Below, one piece after another: positions 8,868 to 16,756 of a DNA stretch of 64,000 nt (its first letter is position 1; each line of letters opens with the position of its first letter). The notes under the pieces were generated by a model, which was not told where the DNA came from, made no database searches, and saw only the letters and a list, made by a program, of their open reading frames with translations. Origin of the DNA: Streptomyces violaceorubidus (GTDB taxonomy: Bacteria; Actinomycetota; Actinomycetes; Streptomycetales; Streptomycetaceae); the NCBI RefSeq assembly GCF_000717995.1, contig NZ_JODM01000002.1, positions 248,001 through 312,000 on the forward strand, given 5' to 3'. The position numbers were made by a program, and so were the translations under genes.

Positions 8868-9858
8868 AGCCCGCCGGGTAGGGGTCCGCGGGGTCGAGCA
8901 GGTACTGCGCGGTGCCGGTGATCCAGGCGCGGCCGGTGACGGAGGGCAGGACCGCCGGGCGGTCCCCGACCGTCGTCTCCCCGAGGACCCGCCCGACGAA
9001 CCGGGAGCCGATGAAGGACTCGTTGACGAAGTCCTGACCGACCGGCAGCAGACCGCGGGCGTGCAGTTGCGCCATCCGTGCGCTGGTGCCCGTGCCGCAG
9101 GGAGACCGGTCGAACCAGCCCGGATGGATCGCCATCGCGTGCCGTGAGTGCCGCGCGCTGGAGCCGGGGGCCTCCAGGTAGACGTGGTGGCACACGTCGA
9201 TCTCCGGATTCTCCGGGTGGGACACCGGGTTCTGCTTGTTGATCGCGTCCATGACGGCCAGCCCGGCGTCGAGCAGCGGCTGCTTGTGCGCCCGATCGAA
9301 GGGGATGCCGAGGTCGTCGGTGCGGACGAAGGCGTAGAAGTTGCCGCCGTAGGCGATGTCGTAGCGCACCGCCCCGTGTCCGGGGGCGTCGACGACCTGG
9401 TCGAGGGCGTGGCAGTACGAGGCGACGTTCTCCAGGGTGACCGACTCGGCGTGGCCCTCGCGCACCCGCACCCGGGCCGTGACCAGTCCCGCGGGGGTGT
9501 CGAGCCGTACCAGGGTCTCCGGCTCGGTCACCTCCACCATCCCGGTCTCGACGAGGACCGTCGCCACCCCGATGGTCCCGTGCCCGCACATCGGCAGGCA
9601 GCCGGAGACCTCGATGAAGAGCACGCCGTAGTCGGCATCGGGCCGGGTGGGCGGTTGCAGGATGGCCCCGGACATCGAGGCGTGCCCGCGCGGTTCGCAC
9701 ATGAGGAGGGTGCGCAGGTGGTCGCGTTCCGCGACGAAGCGCTGCCGTTTCTCGAACATCGTCGCGCCGGGAAGGACGCCCACACCGCCCGTGATCACGC
9801 GGGTGGGCATGCCCTCGGTGTGCGAGTCGACGGCGTGGTAGCAGACCGTCGAGCGCAT
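8857..9858 (-). CDS. 4-hydroxyproline epimerase (proline racemase family)
   Basis: The 333-residue protein has both catalytic cysteines of the proline racemase superfamily: MCGHGTIG (about residue 88) and DRSPCGTGTSA (about residue 235-250). Enzymes with two Cys are racemases or epimerases rather than dehydratases. The neighbours, a DHDPS-type protein and a three-part flavin dehydrogenase, point to conversion of trans-4-hydroxy-L-proline to cis-4-hydroxy-D-proline. It is the last gene of the operon; its ATG lies two bases after the stop of the deaminase gene. A plain proline racemase role is less likely in this context. The protein is probably cytoplasmic. Confidence 0.85.
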   Translation of the reverse strand: MRSTVCYHAVDSHTEGMPTRVITGGVGVLPGATMFEKRQRFVAERDHLRTLLMCEPRGHASMSGAILQPPTRPDADYGVLFIEVSGCLPMCGHGTIGVATVLVETGMVEVTEPETLVRLDTPAGLVTARVRVREGHAESVTLENVASYCHALDQVVDAPGHGAVRYDIAYGGNFYAFVRTDDLGIPFDRAHKQPLLDAGLAVMDAINKQNPVSHPENPEIDVCHHVYLEAPGSSARHSRHAMAIHPGWFDRSPCGTGTSARMAQLHARGLLPVGQDFVNESFIGSRFVGRVLGETTVGDRPAVLPSVTGRAWITGTAQYLLDPADPYPAGFTL

Positions 9859-9860
9859 CG

Positions 9861-10757
9861 TCAGTTCACCCCGGCGTCGAGGAGGGCCTGGGTGGCGGCC
9901 CGTACGACGGCTTCCGTCTCCGGGGCCAGCGGCTGCCGCGGCGGGCGGCAGGCACCACCCCGGCGGCCGGTCATCTCCTGGCCGAGCTTGATGGCCTGGA
10001 CGAACTCCGTCTTGCTGTCCCACCGCAGCACCGGGTGCAGTTGGCGGTAGAGCGGCAGCGCGGTCTTCAGGTCGCCCCGGACGGACGCCTCGTACAGCGC
10101 GAGACAGGCCCGGGGGAAGACCTGCGGGTACCCGGCGACCCAGCCCTTGGCCCCGGCGACGGCGACCTCCAGCACGGTGTCGTCGGTGCCGATCATGAGG
10201 TCGAGGCCGGGGGCCAGCTCGGAGATCTCGTAGCAGCGCCGGACGTCCCCGGAGAACTCCTTGACCCCGACGATGAACCCTTCGGCGTGCAGCTTGGCCA
10301 GCAGGTCGGGGCGCAGGTCCACCTTGGTGTCGATGGGGTTGTTGTACGCCGTGACGGGCAGGCCCACGGAGGCCACCCGTTCGAAGTGTTCGAGCACCGC
10401 GCGGTCGTCGGCGCGGTAGGCGTTGGGCGGCAGGCACATGACCGCCTGGCAGCCCGCGTCCTTGGCGAACCGGGCGTGCCGCTCGGCCTCGCGACCGCCG
10501 TAGGCGCCGACGCCCGGCATGACGGTGAACCCTTCCGGGGCGTGGGCCAGGGCGGTCTCGACGACACGGTCGCGCTCCTCGTACGTGAGGGTCTGGTACT
10601 CGCCCAGGGAGCCGTTCGGCGCGACGCCGTGCATCCCCTGCTCGGCGAGGTGGGCGACGCTCTCGCCGTAGGCGGCGAAGTCGACCGAGAGGTCGTCGTT
10701 GAACGGCAGGCTGGTCGCGACGATGACGCCGTGCCAGGGCTTGCGGGTCTCGCTCAT
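9861..10757 (-). CDS. DHDPS-family lyase, probable pyrroline-4-hydroxy-2-carboxylate deaminase
   Basis: The 298-residue protein is a class I aldolase-type barrel of the dihydrodipicolinate synthase family. The GxSGE-like loop reads NGSLGEYQTLT, the Tyr in VTAYNNP and the Schiff-base Lys in VGVKEFSGD are present. In hydroxyproline pathways a member of this family deaminates and dehydrates 1-pyrroline-4-hydroxy-2-carboxylate to alpha-ketoglutarate semialdehyde. That role is inferred from the operon, not from residues unique to it. The ATG overlaps the stop of the preceding FAD subunit gene (ATGA), with AAGGAG upstream. No ketoglutarate semialdehyde dehydrogenase was found in the window, so the last step must be encoded elsewhere. 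Confidence 0.8.
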   Translation of the reverse strand: MSETRKPWHGVIVATSLPFNDDLSVDFAAYGESVAHLAEQGMHGVAPNGSLGEYQTLTYEERDRVVETALAHAPEGFTVMPGVGAYGGREAERHARFAKDAGCQAVMCLPPNAYRADDRAVLEHFERVASVGLPVTAYNNPIDTKVDLRPDLLAKLHAEGFIVGVKEFSGDVRRCYEISELAPGLDLMIGTDDTVLEVAVAGAKGWVAGYPQVFPRACLALYEASVRGDLKTALPLYRQLHPVLRWDSKTEFVQAIKLGQEMTGRRGGACRPPRQPLAPETEAVVRAATQALLDAGVN

Positions 10758-12253
10758 GGACACTCCTTGTCGGTTTCCCCGTCGGCCGTCGATGCGGGCG
10801 GTACCGGCGGTACGGGTGGTGCAGGCGGTGCAGGCGGTGTTTCGTCGAGGTCGGCGAGCGCCCCGAGGGTGACGGGCGTCGCGACGAGTCGTTCCGCTGG
10901 CTCGTACGCCCGCCCTCGCGCCGTGAGGCAGTGCACGGCCGGTCCGCACATCCGGCCCTGGCACCAGCCCATGCCGGCCCGGGTCAGTTGCTTGACCTGC
11001 CGGTGGTCGTGGGCGCCCTCGGCGCGGGCGGTGCGGATCGCCCCGGCGCTCACCTCCTCGCAGCGGCACACGACCGTCTCGTCGGTCAGCCACGAGGGCC
11101 AGGCGGGAGGAAGCGGGTGGGCCAGGGCCATCGCCCGGGCGAAGGCCCGCTGCCGGGTCACCGCCGAACGCGGCGCGGCCGGGCGGCCGTTCACCGGCAG
11201 GGGGCCGGCACCCAGGTCGGCGAGGATCGACCGGGCGGCCAGCCGGCCCTCGTTCACCGCGAGGGCCGCCCCGCCGACGCCGCAGGTCTCCCCCGCGGCG
11301 TAGACACCGGGGACGGTGGTGCGCTGGCCCCCGTCGACCGCGACGACCGCGTTGCCGTCCGCCGAGTCCGTGAGGGCGCAGCCGAGGGGGACGAGCAGGT
11401 CGAGTTGGGGCGCGAAGCCCCAGCCGACGCCGACGGCGTCGACCTCGACGCGTCGCTCCGTACCCGGGCGCGGGCTGCCGTCCGGCGCCAGCGAGGCGAT
11501 CCGCACCGAGGTCACGCGTGCACCGCCCGCCGCGGCGACGATCGCCGTGCGCGGGCGGACGGGGACGCGGTGGCGCAGGAGCGCGGCGGCGTACCCGGCT
11601 CCCTCGGCCCACTTGCCGGGGTTGCGCAGCAGCGGGCCGGGGTGCCGCAGCCAGGCCCGCGGGTGGGCGGCCTCGCACACCGCGACGACCTCGACGCCGC
11701 GCGCCGCGAGACCGGCGGCGACCGGCAGCAGGAACGGGCCGGTGCCGCCCAGCGCCACCCGGCTCCCGGCCGCCACTCCGCCGCCCTTGAGCAGCGCTTG
11801 CAGGCCGCCGACGGTCAGCACCCCGGGCACATCCCATCCGGGGAAGGGCAGTTGACGGTCGTAGGCGCCGGTGGCGACCAGGAGCCTGGGCGCCCGCAGG
11901 ACGAGGGCGGTCTCCCGTGGTGCCTCGCGGCGGTCGACGGCGTGCACCGCGAATCCGTCGTCCTCGCGGACCACGGACCACGCGTGGTGTCCCAGGCGCA
12001 GGTCGAGCCGGCCGGTCGTCCGGTGGGCCGCCAGCGCCTGGCACAGGGCGCGGTACCGGCGCAGTCCGTGGTGCAGGTCGTCGGTCGCGACCAACGCCCG
12101 CGCGTGCTCCGGCGGGTGCCGCCAGTACTGACCGCCGAGGGCCGCTTGGGAGTCCAGCAGGACGACGCGCACTCCCCCGGCCAGCGCGGTGGCCGCGGCG
12201 GCCATGCCCGCCGGGCCCGCGCCGACTACGACGAGGTCCGCCGGTTCACTCAT
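10754..12253 (-). CDS. D-hydroxyproline dehydrogenase, FAD/NAD(P)-binding subunit with BFD-like iron-sulfur domain
   Basis: The 499-residue protein begins with an FAD Rossmann motif (VVVGAGPAGMAAAATAL), has a second nucleotide-binding motif (VALGGTGPFLLPVAAGLA) and the GVYAAGETCGVGG loop. Near the C-terminus VVCRCEEV and GWCQGRMCG supply four Cys of a bacterioferritin-ferredoxin-like [2Fe-2S] domain. This matches the alpha-type subunit of HcnABC-like and D-hydroxyproline dehydrogenases. A Pro-rich tail (PPAPPAPPVPPVPP) ends the protein and is unusual; it may be a disordered linker. It overlaps its upstream partner by eight bases and its downstream neighbour by four, so the subunits are made together. 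Confidence 0.85.
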   Translation of the reverse strand: MSEPADLVVVGAGPAGMAAAATALAGGVRVVLLDSQAALGGQYWRHPPEHARALVATDDLHHGLRRYRALCQALAAHRTTGRLDLRLGHHAWSVVREDDGFAVHAVDRREAPRETALVLRAPRLLVATGAYDRQLPFPGWDVPGVLTVGGLQALLKGGGVAAGSRVALGGTGPFLLPVAAGLAARGVEVVAVCEAAHPRAWLRHPGPLLRNPGKWAEGAGYAAALLRHRVPVRPRTAIVAAAGGARVTSVRIASLAPDGSPRPGTERRVEVDAVGVGWGFAPQLDLLVPLGCALTDSADGNAVVAVDGGQRTTVPGVYAAGETCGVGGAALAVNEGRLAARSILADLGAGPLPVNGRPAAPRSAVTRQRAFARAMALAHPLPPAWPSWLTDETVVCRCEEVSAGAIRTARAEGAHDHRQVKQLTRAGMGWCQGRMCGPAVHCLTARGRAYEPAERLVATPVTLGALADLDETPPAPPAPPVPPVPPASTADGETDKECP

Positions 12254-12500
12254 CGTCGCCCTCCCGGGTCGTGACGGTCATGCCCGTCCGGGCCGGCACC
12301 AGGCAGGCGCGCTGTCCGCGGGCTCCGTCGACGGTGACGAGGCAGTCGAAGCAGACGCCGATGCCGCAGAACACGCCGCGCGGGCGGTGTCCGACGCGGG
12401 TGGTGCGCCAGGCGAGGCGGCCCGAGGCCACGAGCGCCGCGGCTACGGTCTGTCCCTCGACGAACGGCAGGGGGTCGCCGTCGACGACGATCTCGCTCAC
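12246..12500 (-). CDS. D-hydroxyproline dehydrogenase, small [2Fe-2S] subunit
   Basis: This 84-residue protein carries the plant-type/adrenodoxin-like cysteine pattern FCGIGVCFDCLVTVDG followed by QRAC, giving four cluster ligands. Small proteins of this kind are the gamma-type subunit in three-component flavin dehydrogenases (HcnA-like). The GTG start overlaps the stop of the upstream flavoprotein gene (GTGA), and its end overlaps the next subunit gene by eight bases. It probably passes electrons between the two FAD subunits or to a quinone acceptor. The reading frame is easily missed because of its size, but the motif and coupling make it secure. Confidence 0.88.
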   Translation of the reverse strand: MSEIVVDGDPLPFVEGQTVAAALVASGRLAWRTTRVGHRPRGVFCGIGVCFDCLVTVDGARGQRACLVPARTGMTVTTREGDDE

Positions 12501-13663
12501 TGGGGCGCACCTCCGGGAGTCAGGAAGCGGTCGGGAAGAAGACCGGTGTGGGCGGCCGGATCGGCGCCGCGCCAGGGGCGGCCGAGCAGGTGCGCCGTCA
12601 CGAGCGCGCCGGTCGCGGGCGCGAGGCCGATCCCCGCCCCCTCGTGACCGCACGCGTGGACGACGCCCGGCACGCGCGGGTCGGGGCCCACCACCGGCAG
12701 GTGGTCCGGGCAGTACGGCCGGAATCCGCGGTAGGCGCGCATCAGGTGAACGCCGCGCAGGAAGGGGAAGAGCCGGCACGCCTGCGCCGCGAGCCTGGTG
12801 ACCACGGCGGTGTTCATCGTGGTGTCGAAGCCGACCCGTTCCCGGCTGGCGCCGATGAGGATCGTGCCGCCGCGGGTGCCCTCCACGACGCACGAGGTCT
12901 CCAGCCCCGCGTCGGACGAGGCCACGCCCGCGACGTAGTCGGCGGAGTAGACCTTGTGGCGGACCATCGGCGGCAGCGGTTCGGTCACCAGGACGAAGCC
13001 GCGGCGCGGCAGCACCTCGACGGGAGCGCCGAGCCGACGGCCGACCTCGCCGCCCCAGGTCCCGGCGGCGTTGACGACGGCGTCGGCGGGCAGCACCTCA
13101 CCGGCGGCCGTCCGGACGCCGGTGACGCGGCCGTCCCGGCCGGTCACCGCCCCGGCCACCTCGCCTTGGCGGAAGCGCGCGCCGTGCCGTACGGCGGCCC
13201 GCAGCAGCGCGGCCGCCGCCAGCACCGGCTGGACCTGCGCGTCCTGCGGGTAGTGGACGCCGCCGGGGAGGCCGGGAGCGAGGTGGGGTTCGAGGTCCCG
13301 CACCCGGTCGACCCGCTCGGCGCGGACCCCCGCCGCCTCCTGCCGGGCGGCGAACTCCTGAAGCGCGGCGAGGCCTTCGGGACCGCTCGCGACGACCAGG
13401 CCGCCCTTCGCCTCGAGTTCGAAGGTGTCGGGGCCCAACTCCCCGCCCACCTCGTCCCACAGCGTGCGGCTCAGCCGGGCCAGGTCGAGTTCGGGGCCGG
13501 GTTCCTTGTCGGAGAGGAGGACGTTGCCCTCCCCTCGGCTCGTCGTCCCGGCGCCGACGGGTCCGCGGTCGGTGACCGTGACGTCCAGCCCCGCCGAGGC
13601 GGCGTGGAAGGCGCAGGCGGCTCCGACGACTCCCGCGCCCACGACGACGACCTTCAGGGTCAA
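12497..13663 (-). CDS. D-hydroxyproline dehydrogenase, catalytic FAD subunit (D-amino-acid oxidase fold)
   Basis: The 388-residue protein has an N-terminal FAD motif (VVVVGAGVVGAACAFHAA), the loop AGTTSRGEGNVL and a C-terminal VHACGHEGAGIGLAPATG that closes over the flavin, as in the DAO/glycine-oxidase family. Together with the two following iron-sulfur/FAD subunits it should oxidise cis-4-hydroxy-D-proline to the pyrroline carboxylate. The TTG start is chosen because GGAGGAG lies 5-6 bases upstream; the frame extends 14 codons further to an ATG without a site. It is the first gene of the operon, so the promoter lies in 13664-13777. Confidence 0.85.
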   Translation of the reverse strand: MTLKVVVVGAGVVGAACAFHAASAGLDVTVTDRGPVGAGTTSRGEGNVLLSDKEPGPELDLARLSRTLWDEVGGELGPDTFELEAKGGLVVASGPEGLAALQEFAARQEAAGVRAERVDRVRDLEPHLAPGLPGGVHYPQDAQVQPVLAAAALLRAAVRHGARFRQGEVAGAVTGRDGRVTGVRTAAGEVLPADAVVNAAGTWGGEVGRRLGAPVEVLPRRGFVLVTEPLPPMVRHKVYSADYVAGVASSDAGLETSCVVEGTRGGTILIGASRERVGFDTTMNTAVVTRLAAQACRLFPFLRGVHLMRAYRGFRPYCPDHLPVVGPDPRVPGVVHACGHEGAGIGLAPATGALVTAHLLGRPWRGADPAAHTGLLPDRFLTPGGAPQ

Positions 13664-13686
13664 CCGGCTCCTCCTCCGCGCACGCA

Positions 13687-13705
13687 CCTCACTGTGCAAT
13701 GTCAC
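13687..13705 (-). promoter_or_regulatory. Candidate operator upstream of the hydroxyproline operon
   Basis: Read on the minus strand, GTGACATTGCACAGTGAGG lies 24 bases before the TTG start of the first operon gene. It is 15/19 identical to the word in the promoter of the FadR-type regulator at 8137-8155. Both share GTGACATTG and GTGAGG at identical spacing, which is most easily explained as one protein's binding site. Confidence 0.55.
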
Positions 13706-13777
13706 ATGCCATGGGTGAGGCTATACATCCGGCAGGCGGAAGACAACGCCCCCTTCGCGCCCGGCGGTCGGCGTGGG

Positions 13778-16756
13778 TCAGAGATCGTCTCGGGTGCCCA
13801 GGCCGGTCAGGGCGCCGACCGGGTCGAGGTCGGGTGTGCCGCGCGGCCACCAGTCCTCGCGGCCGGGCTCCGACTCGTACGCGTACCACAGCCCGGCCCG
13901 GCCGAGTCTGAGCTGGACATGACCCCGGGGGTGGGTGAGGCGGTTGCGCCAGGGGCGGAAGGCGGGGAGGTCGGCGGCGAGCAGCAGGGGGCGGGCGCGG
14001 TCGAAACGGCCGGCCGGCGGGTCCCAGGGCTCCTCCAGTACGTCGAGGCCCTCCGGTCCGCCCTGCCGCCAGGCGGCGACGGCCCGCGCCAGCGCCGCCG
14101 TGTCGCGCCCGGCGGCCGAGGCGAGGGACGCGTAGAGCGCGCGGGTGCCCGCGGTGAGACCGGATCCGGGGCGCGCGGCGGCAAGGCGGACGGCGTCCTG
14201 CCACAGCGTCAGTTGGCCGACCGGGTCCCGGCCCGTGGTGAGCAGGGCGTGGGCGCGGGCGGCCGCGTCGGTGGCCAGCTGGTCCAGCGCGAACGGGTCG
14301 GGGCCGCCCGGGGCGGCCGGGTAGGCCGGTGGCTGTTCGGGGTGCGGGGGCGCGGGCAGCGGTGCCGGGAGGGGCGGCAGGGCGCGCGGGGTGAGCGCCG
14401 CACCGGCCCGGACGCCGGGCAGGGGCGCCGGTCCGCGGTCTTGGGCCGCGCGCGCCGCCCGGGCCGCGTTCCGCCGGGAGAGGGCGTCGAGCAGTGCGCG
14501 TTCGCCCCGGCCGCGCAGCAGGAGCAGGACGAAGGGGTCGGCGTCGAGCAGACGTGCCGTCTGGTAGCAGAGGGCGGCGGCGTGCTTGCAGGGGTGGCCG
14601 GAGTCGGGGCAGCTGCACTGCGGGGTGAGGTCGCCGGGCCCGGGGAGCAGCGGGACGCCGCGGTCGGCCAGGTCGGCCAGGGAGTGCGGAAGTTGTTTGT
14701 CGAGGAGGGCGGCGATGTGCCCGGGCCGTTCGACGGCGGCGTCCAGGAACCGGTCCCAGTCGGCCTCGCCGAGTGTCCGCAGCCGCACCTGGACGCGGTA
14801 CGGCCGGGCGCGGCTGCCCTGCACGTAGGCGAGGACCAGCCCGGGCGTCACGGTGATGGCGTCGACGTGTCCCCGCTCCGCGTAGCCGCGCCCGCGCTCC
14901 AGCCGGGCGGCGTCCAGAGCGCCCTCCTCCAGGGCCGTCACCCACGCGTTTCCCCACCACGTGCCGGCGAAGCCCTCGCCCCCGGCCTCCCGGGGCGGCA
15001 GCGCGGGAAAGGTGCGCCGGAGATCGCCGTCACGGTCCGGGGCCGCCATCGAACCGGGTGCGCGTGGCTGCGCGGGCGGTCCGGTGTGGGCCCTGCCCTG
15101 CCCCGCCGACGGCTGCCGGGGCTGCCGGGGAGGCCGGGGGTGGCGCGGGTGTGGGGACTCGGCGTCGGGTCCTGGACCTTCCGGGCGGGACGGGTGCCCG
15201 GCTTCGGGGGAGGTGGGAGCGGCTTCGGCGGCGGGTGCCGCCCCGCGCGAGGGGTCCGGCTCCGGGTGCGCCACCGCCCGGCCCCCGGCGGCGGATCCGC
15301 CGGCCGGCTCCCCGGCGGGCGGGGCCTCCTCGACCGGGTCCGCCTCCGGGGGCAGCCGGAACGCACCCGCGGCGAAGTCCCGTACGGCACGGGCACGGGC
15401 GTCGGCGGTGCCCGAACCGCCCGCCCGGCGCTGACGACCGGCCGGACGCGAGGACCGCCGCGCGGGCACCGCGCCCTCGGCCGACCCGCCCTCCAACGCC
15501 GCGTCCACCTGCGCCCGCCGACGCGCCGCCCGCAACGCCTCTCGCGCCACGTCCGCCGGCCGGGCACCCCCTGCGCCCACGGCACCGGGGAGCACCGCCC
15601 CGCCAGGAAGCGCCGCCCCACCGGGGGCGCCTCGGCCGTCCGGCGGGGCCGAGCTGTCTGTGGCACCCGAGCTGTCCGGCGCGCCCGAGCCGTCCGGTGC
15701 GGCCATGCCGTGGGGCCGGCCCACCAGCCCACCCGAACCCTCCGGCGCGCCCGAGTTGTCCGGCGTGCGCGAACCGTCCGGTGCGGCCACACCGTGGGAC
15801 CGGCCCACCAGCCCGCCCGAACCATCCGGCAGGCCCGAGCCGTCCGGTACGGCCACACCGTCGGACCGACCCACCGACCCACCCGAGCTGTCCAGCGTGC
15901 CCGAGCCGTCCGGTGCGGCCACGCCCTGGGACCGGCCCACCAGCCCACCCGAACCGTCCAGCGTGCGCGAACCGTCCGGTACGGCCACACCGTCGGACCG
16001 ACCCACCAGCCCACCCGAACCCTCCGGCGCGCCCGAGCCGTCCGGTACGGCCACGCCCTGGGACCGGCCCACCGACCCACCCGAACCGTCCAGCGTGCGC
16101 GAACCGTCCGGTACGGCCACACCGTCGGACCGACCCATCGACCCGCCCCAGCCGTCCGGCGGGCCCGAGCCCTCCCGTGCGACCACACCGTCGGACCCGC
16201 CGGTCCGCTTCCCCGGAGCCGCTGGCGGTTCCCCCACGGGTCCCGGGCCACCCGAGGCGGCCGAGGCTGCCTGGTCGGGCGAGGTCGTCCGGTCGGCCCG
16301 TTCCCCGAGGAGGTCCCGGTCTGTCAGGGGCGCCGCACCGGCCCGATGCGCAGGGTTCCGCGGACCCGGCGGTGGCGCGTCGGAGGCGTGGGCGGCGTCC
16401 TGCTCGGCCGAGAGGGCGGAGTCGTGGGAGGCGTCCGGCCGCGCGTCAGGGGTGTCCGCGGGCTCCTGCTCCGCCGCCCGCCGAGCGGTGCGTGCGCTGC
16501 GGAGCGCGGCGCGGGCGATGTCACCGGGGCGCGGTGGGGTGTCCTGCGGGGTGTCCCCCTCCTGCTCCCGGCCCGGGCCGCCCTCCTGCCCGCGGGCCGG
16601 AGCCGACGGGGCCCGGGACGGGGCCCGGGACGGCGGCGGTGCGGCCGGCCCACGGTCCGCACCCGTGCCCGCCTCCGCGTCCGCGCCCGTCGCCTCCCCC
16701 CGCTCGCGTGCCTCCCGCAGGGCGCGGCGGGCCTCGTCGGCGGGCCGGGGGGTCAT
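13778..16756 (-). CDS. SWIM zinc-finger protein with repetitive disordered N-terminal half
   Basis: The 992-residue protein is translationally coupled (ATGA) to the SNF2 helicase before it. The SWIM motif CSCPDSGHPCKHAAALC (about residue 710) gives the CxC...CxH zinc ligands. A conserved region around it begins near WWGNAWVTALE. Residues about 1-560 are low-complexity, rich in Pro, Gly, Ala, Arg and Glu. They include roughly seven copies of a 22-residue repeat (residues 190-360, for example VGRSDGVAVPDGSRTL) and three copies of a short helix-forming motif RPxDxARxALRxAR (near residues 4, 76 and 399). Two-gene SWIM/SNF2 modules are common in actinobacteria; a role in DNA repair or chromatin-type remodelling is inferred. 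Length is likely to vary between strains because of the repeats. Confidence 0.85.
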   Translation of the reverse strand: MTPRPADEARRALREARERGEATGADAEAGTGADRGPAAPPPSRAPSRAPSAPARGQEGGPGREQEGDTPQDTPPRPGDIARAALRSARTARRAAEQEPADTPDARPDASHDSALSAEQDAAHASDAPPPGPRNPAHRAGAAPLTDRDLLGERADRTTSPDQAASAASGGPGPVGEPPAAPGKRTGGSDGVVAREGSGPPDGWGGSMGRSDGVAVPDGSRTLDGSGGSVGRSQGVAVPDGSGAPEGSGGLVGRSDGVAVPDGSRTLDGSGGLVGRSQGVAAPDGSGTLDSSGGSVGRSDGVAVPDGSGLPDGSGGLVGRSHGVAAPDGSRTPDNSGAPEGSGGLVGRPHGMAAPDGSGAPDSSGATDSSAPPDGRGAPGGAALPGGAVLPGAVGAGGARPADVAREALRAARRRAQVDAALEGGSAEGAVPARRSSRPAGRQRRAGGSGTADARARAVRDFAAGAFRLPPEADPVEEAPPAGEPAGGSAAGGRAVAHPEPDPSRGAAPAAEAAPTSPEAGHPSRPEGPGPDAESPHPRHPRPPRQPRQPSAGQGRAHTGPPAQPRAPGSMAAPDRDGDLRRTFPALPPREAGGEGFAGTWWGNAWVTALEEGALDAARLERGRGYAERGHVDAITVTPGLVLAYVQGSRARPYRVQVRLRTLGEADWDRFLDAAVERPGHIAALLDKQLPHSLADLADRGVPLLPGPGDLTPQCSCPDSGHPCKHAAALCYQTARLLDADPFVLLLLRGRGERALLDALSRRNAARAARAAQDRGPAPLPGVRAGAALTPRALPPLPAPLPAPPHPEQPPAYPAAPGGPDPFALDQLATDAAARAHALLTTGRDPVGQLTLWQDAVRLAAARPGSGLTAGTRALYASLASAAGRDTAALARAVAAWRQGGPEGLDVLEEPWDPPAGRFDRARPLLLAADLPAFRPWRNRLTHPRGHVQLRLGRAGLWYAYESEPGREDWWPRGTPDLDPVGALTGLGTRDDL
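15690..16185 (-). repeat. 66-bp tandem repeat array inside the SWIM gene
   Basis: Units beginning with CCGTCCGGTRCGGCC (plus strand) start at 15690, 15774, 15840, 15906, 15972, 16038 and 16104, with a degenerate unit at 16170. All spacings are 66 bases except the first, which is 84 (an extra 18). Each unit encodes 22 residues on the minus strand, so copy-number change keeps the frame. Units alternate between two subtypes, suggesting earlier duplication of pairs. Confidence 0.9.

Noticed and set aside
15690..16185. Possible CRISPR array
   Set aside because: Units are contiguous 66-bp coding repeats without spacers, inside an open reading frame and with no cas genes nearby.
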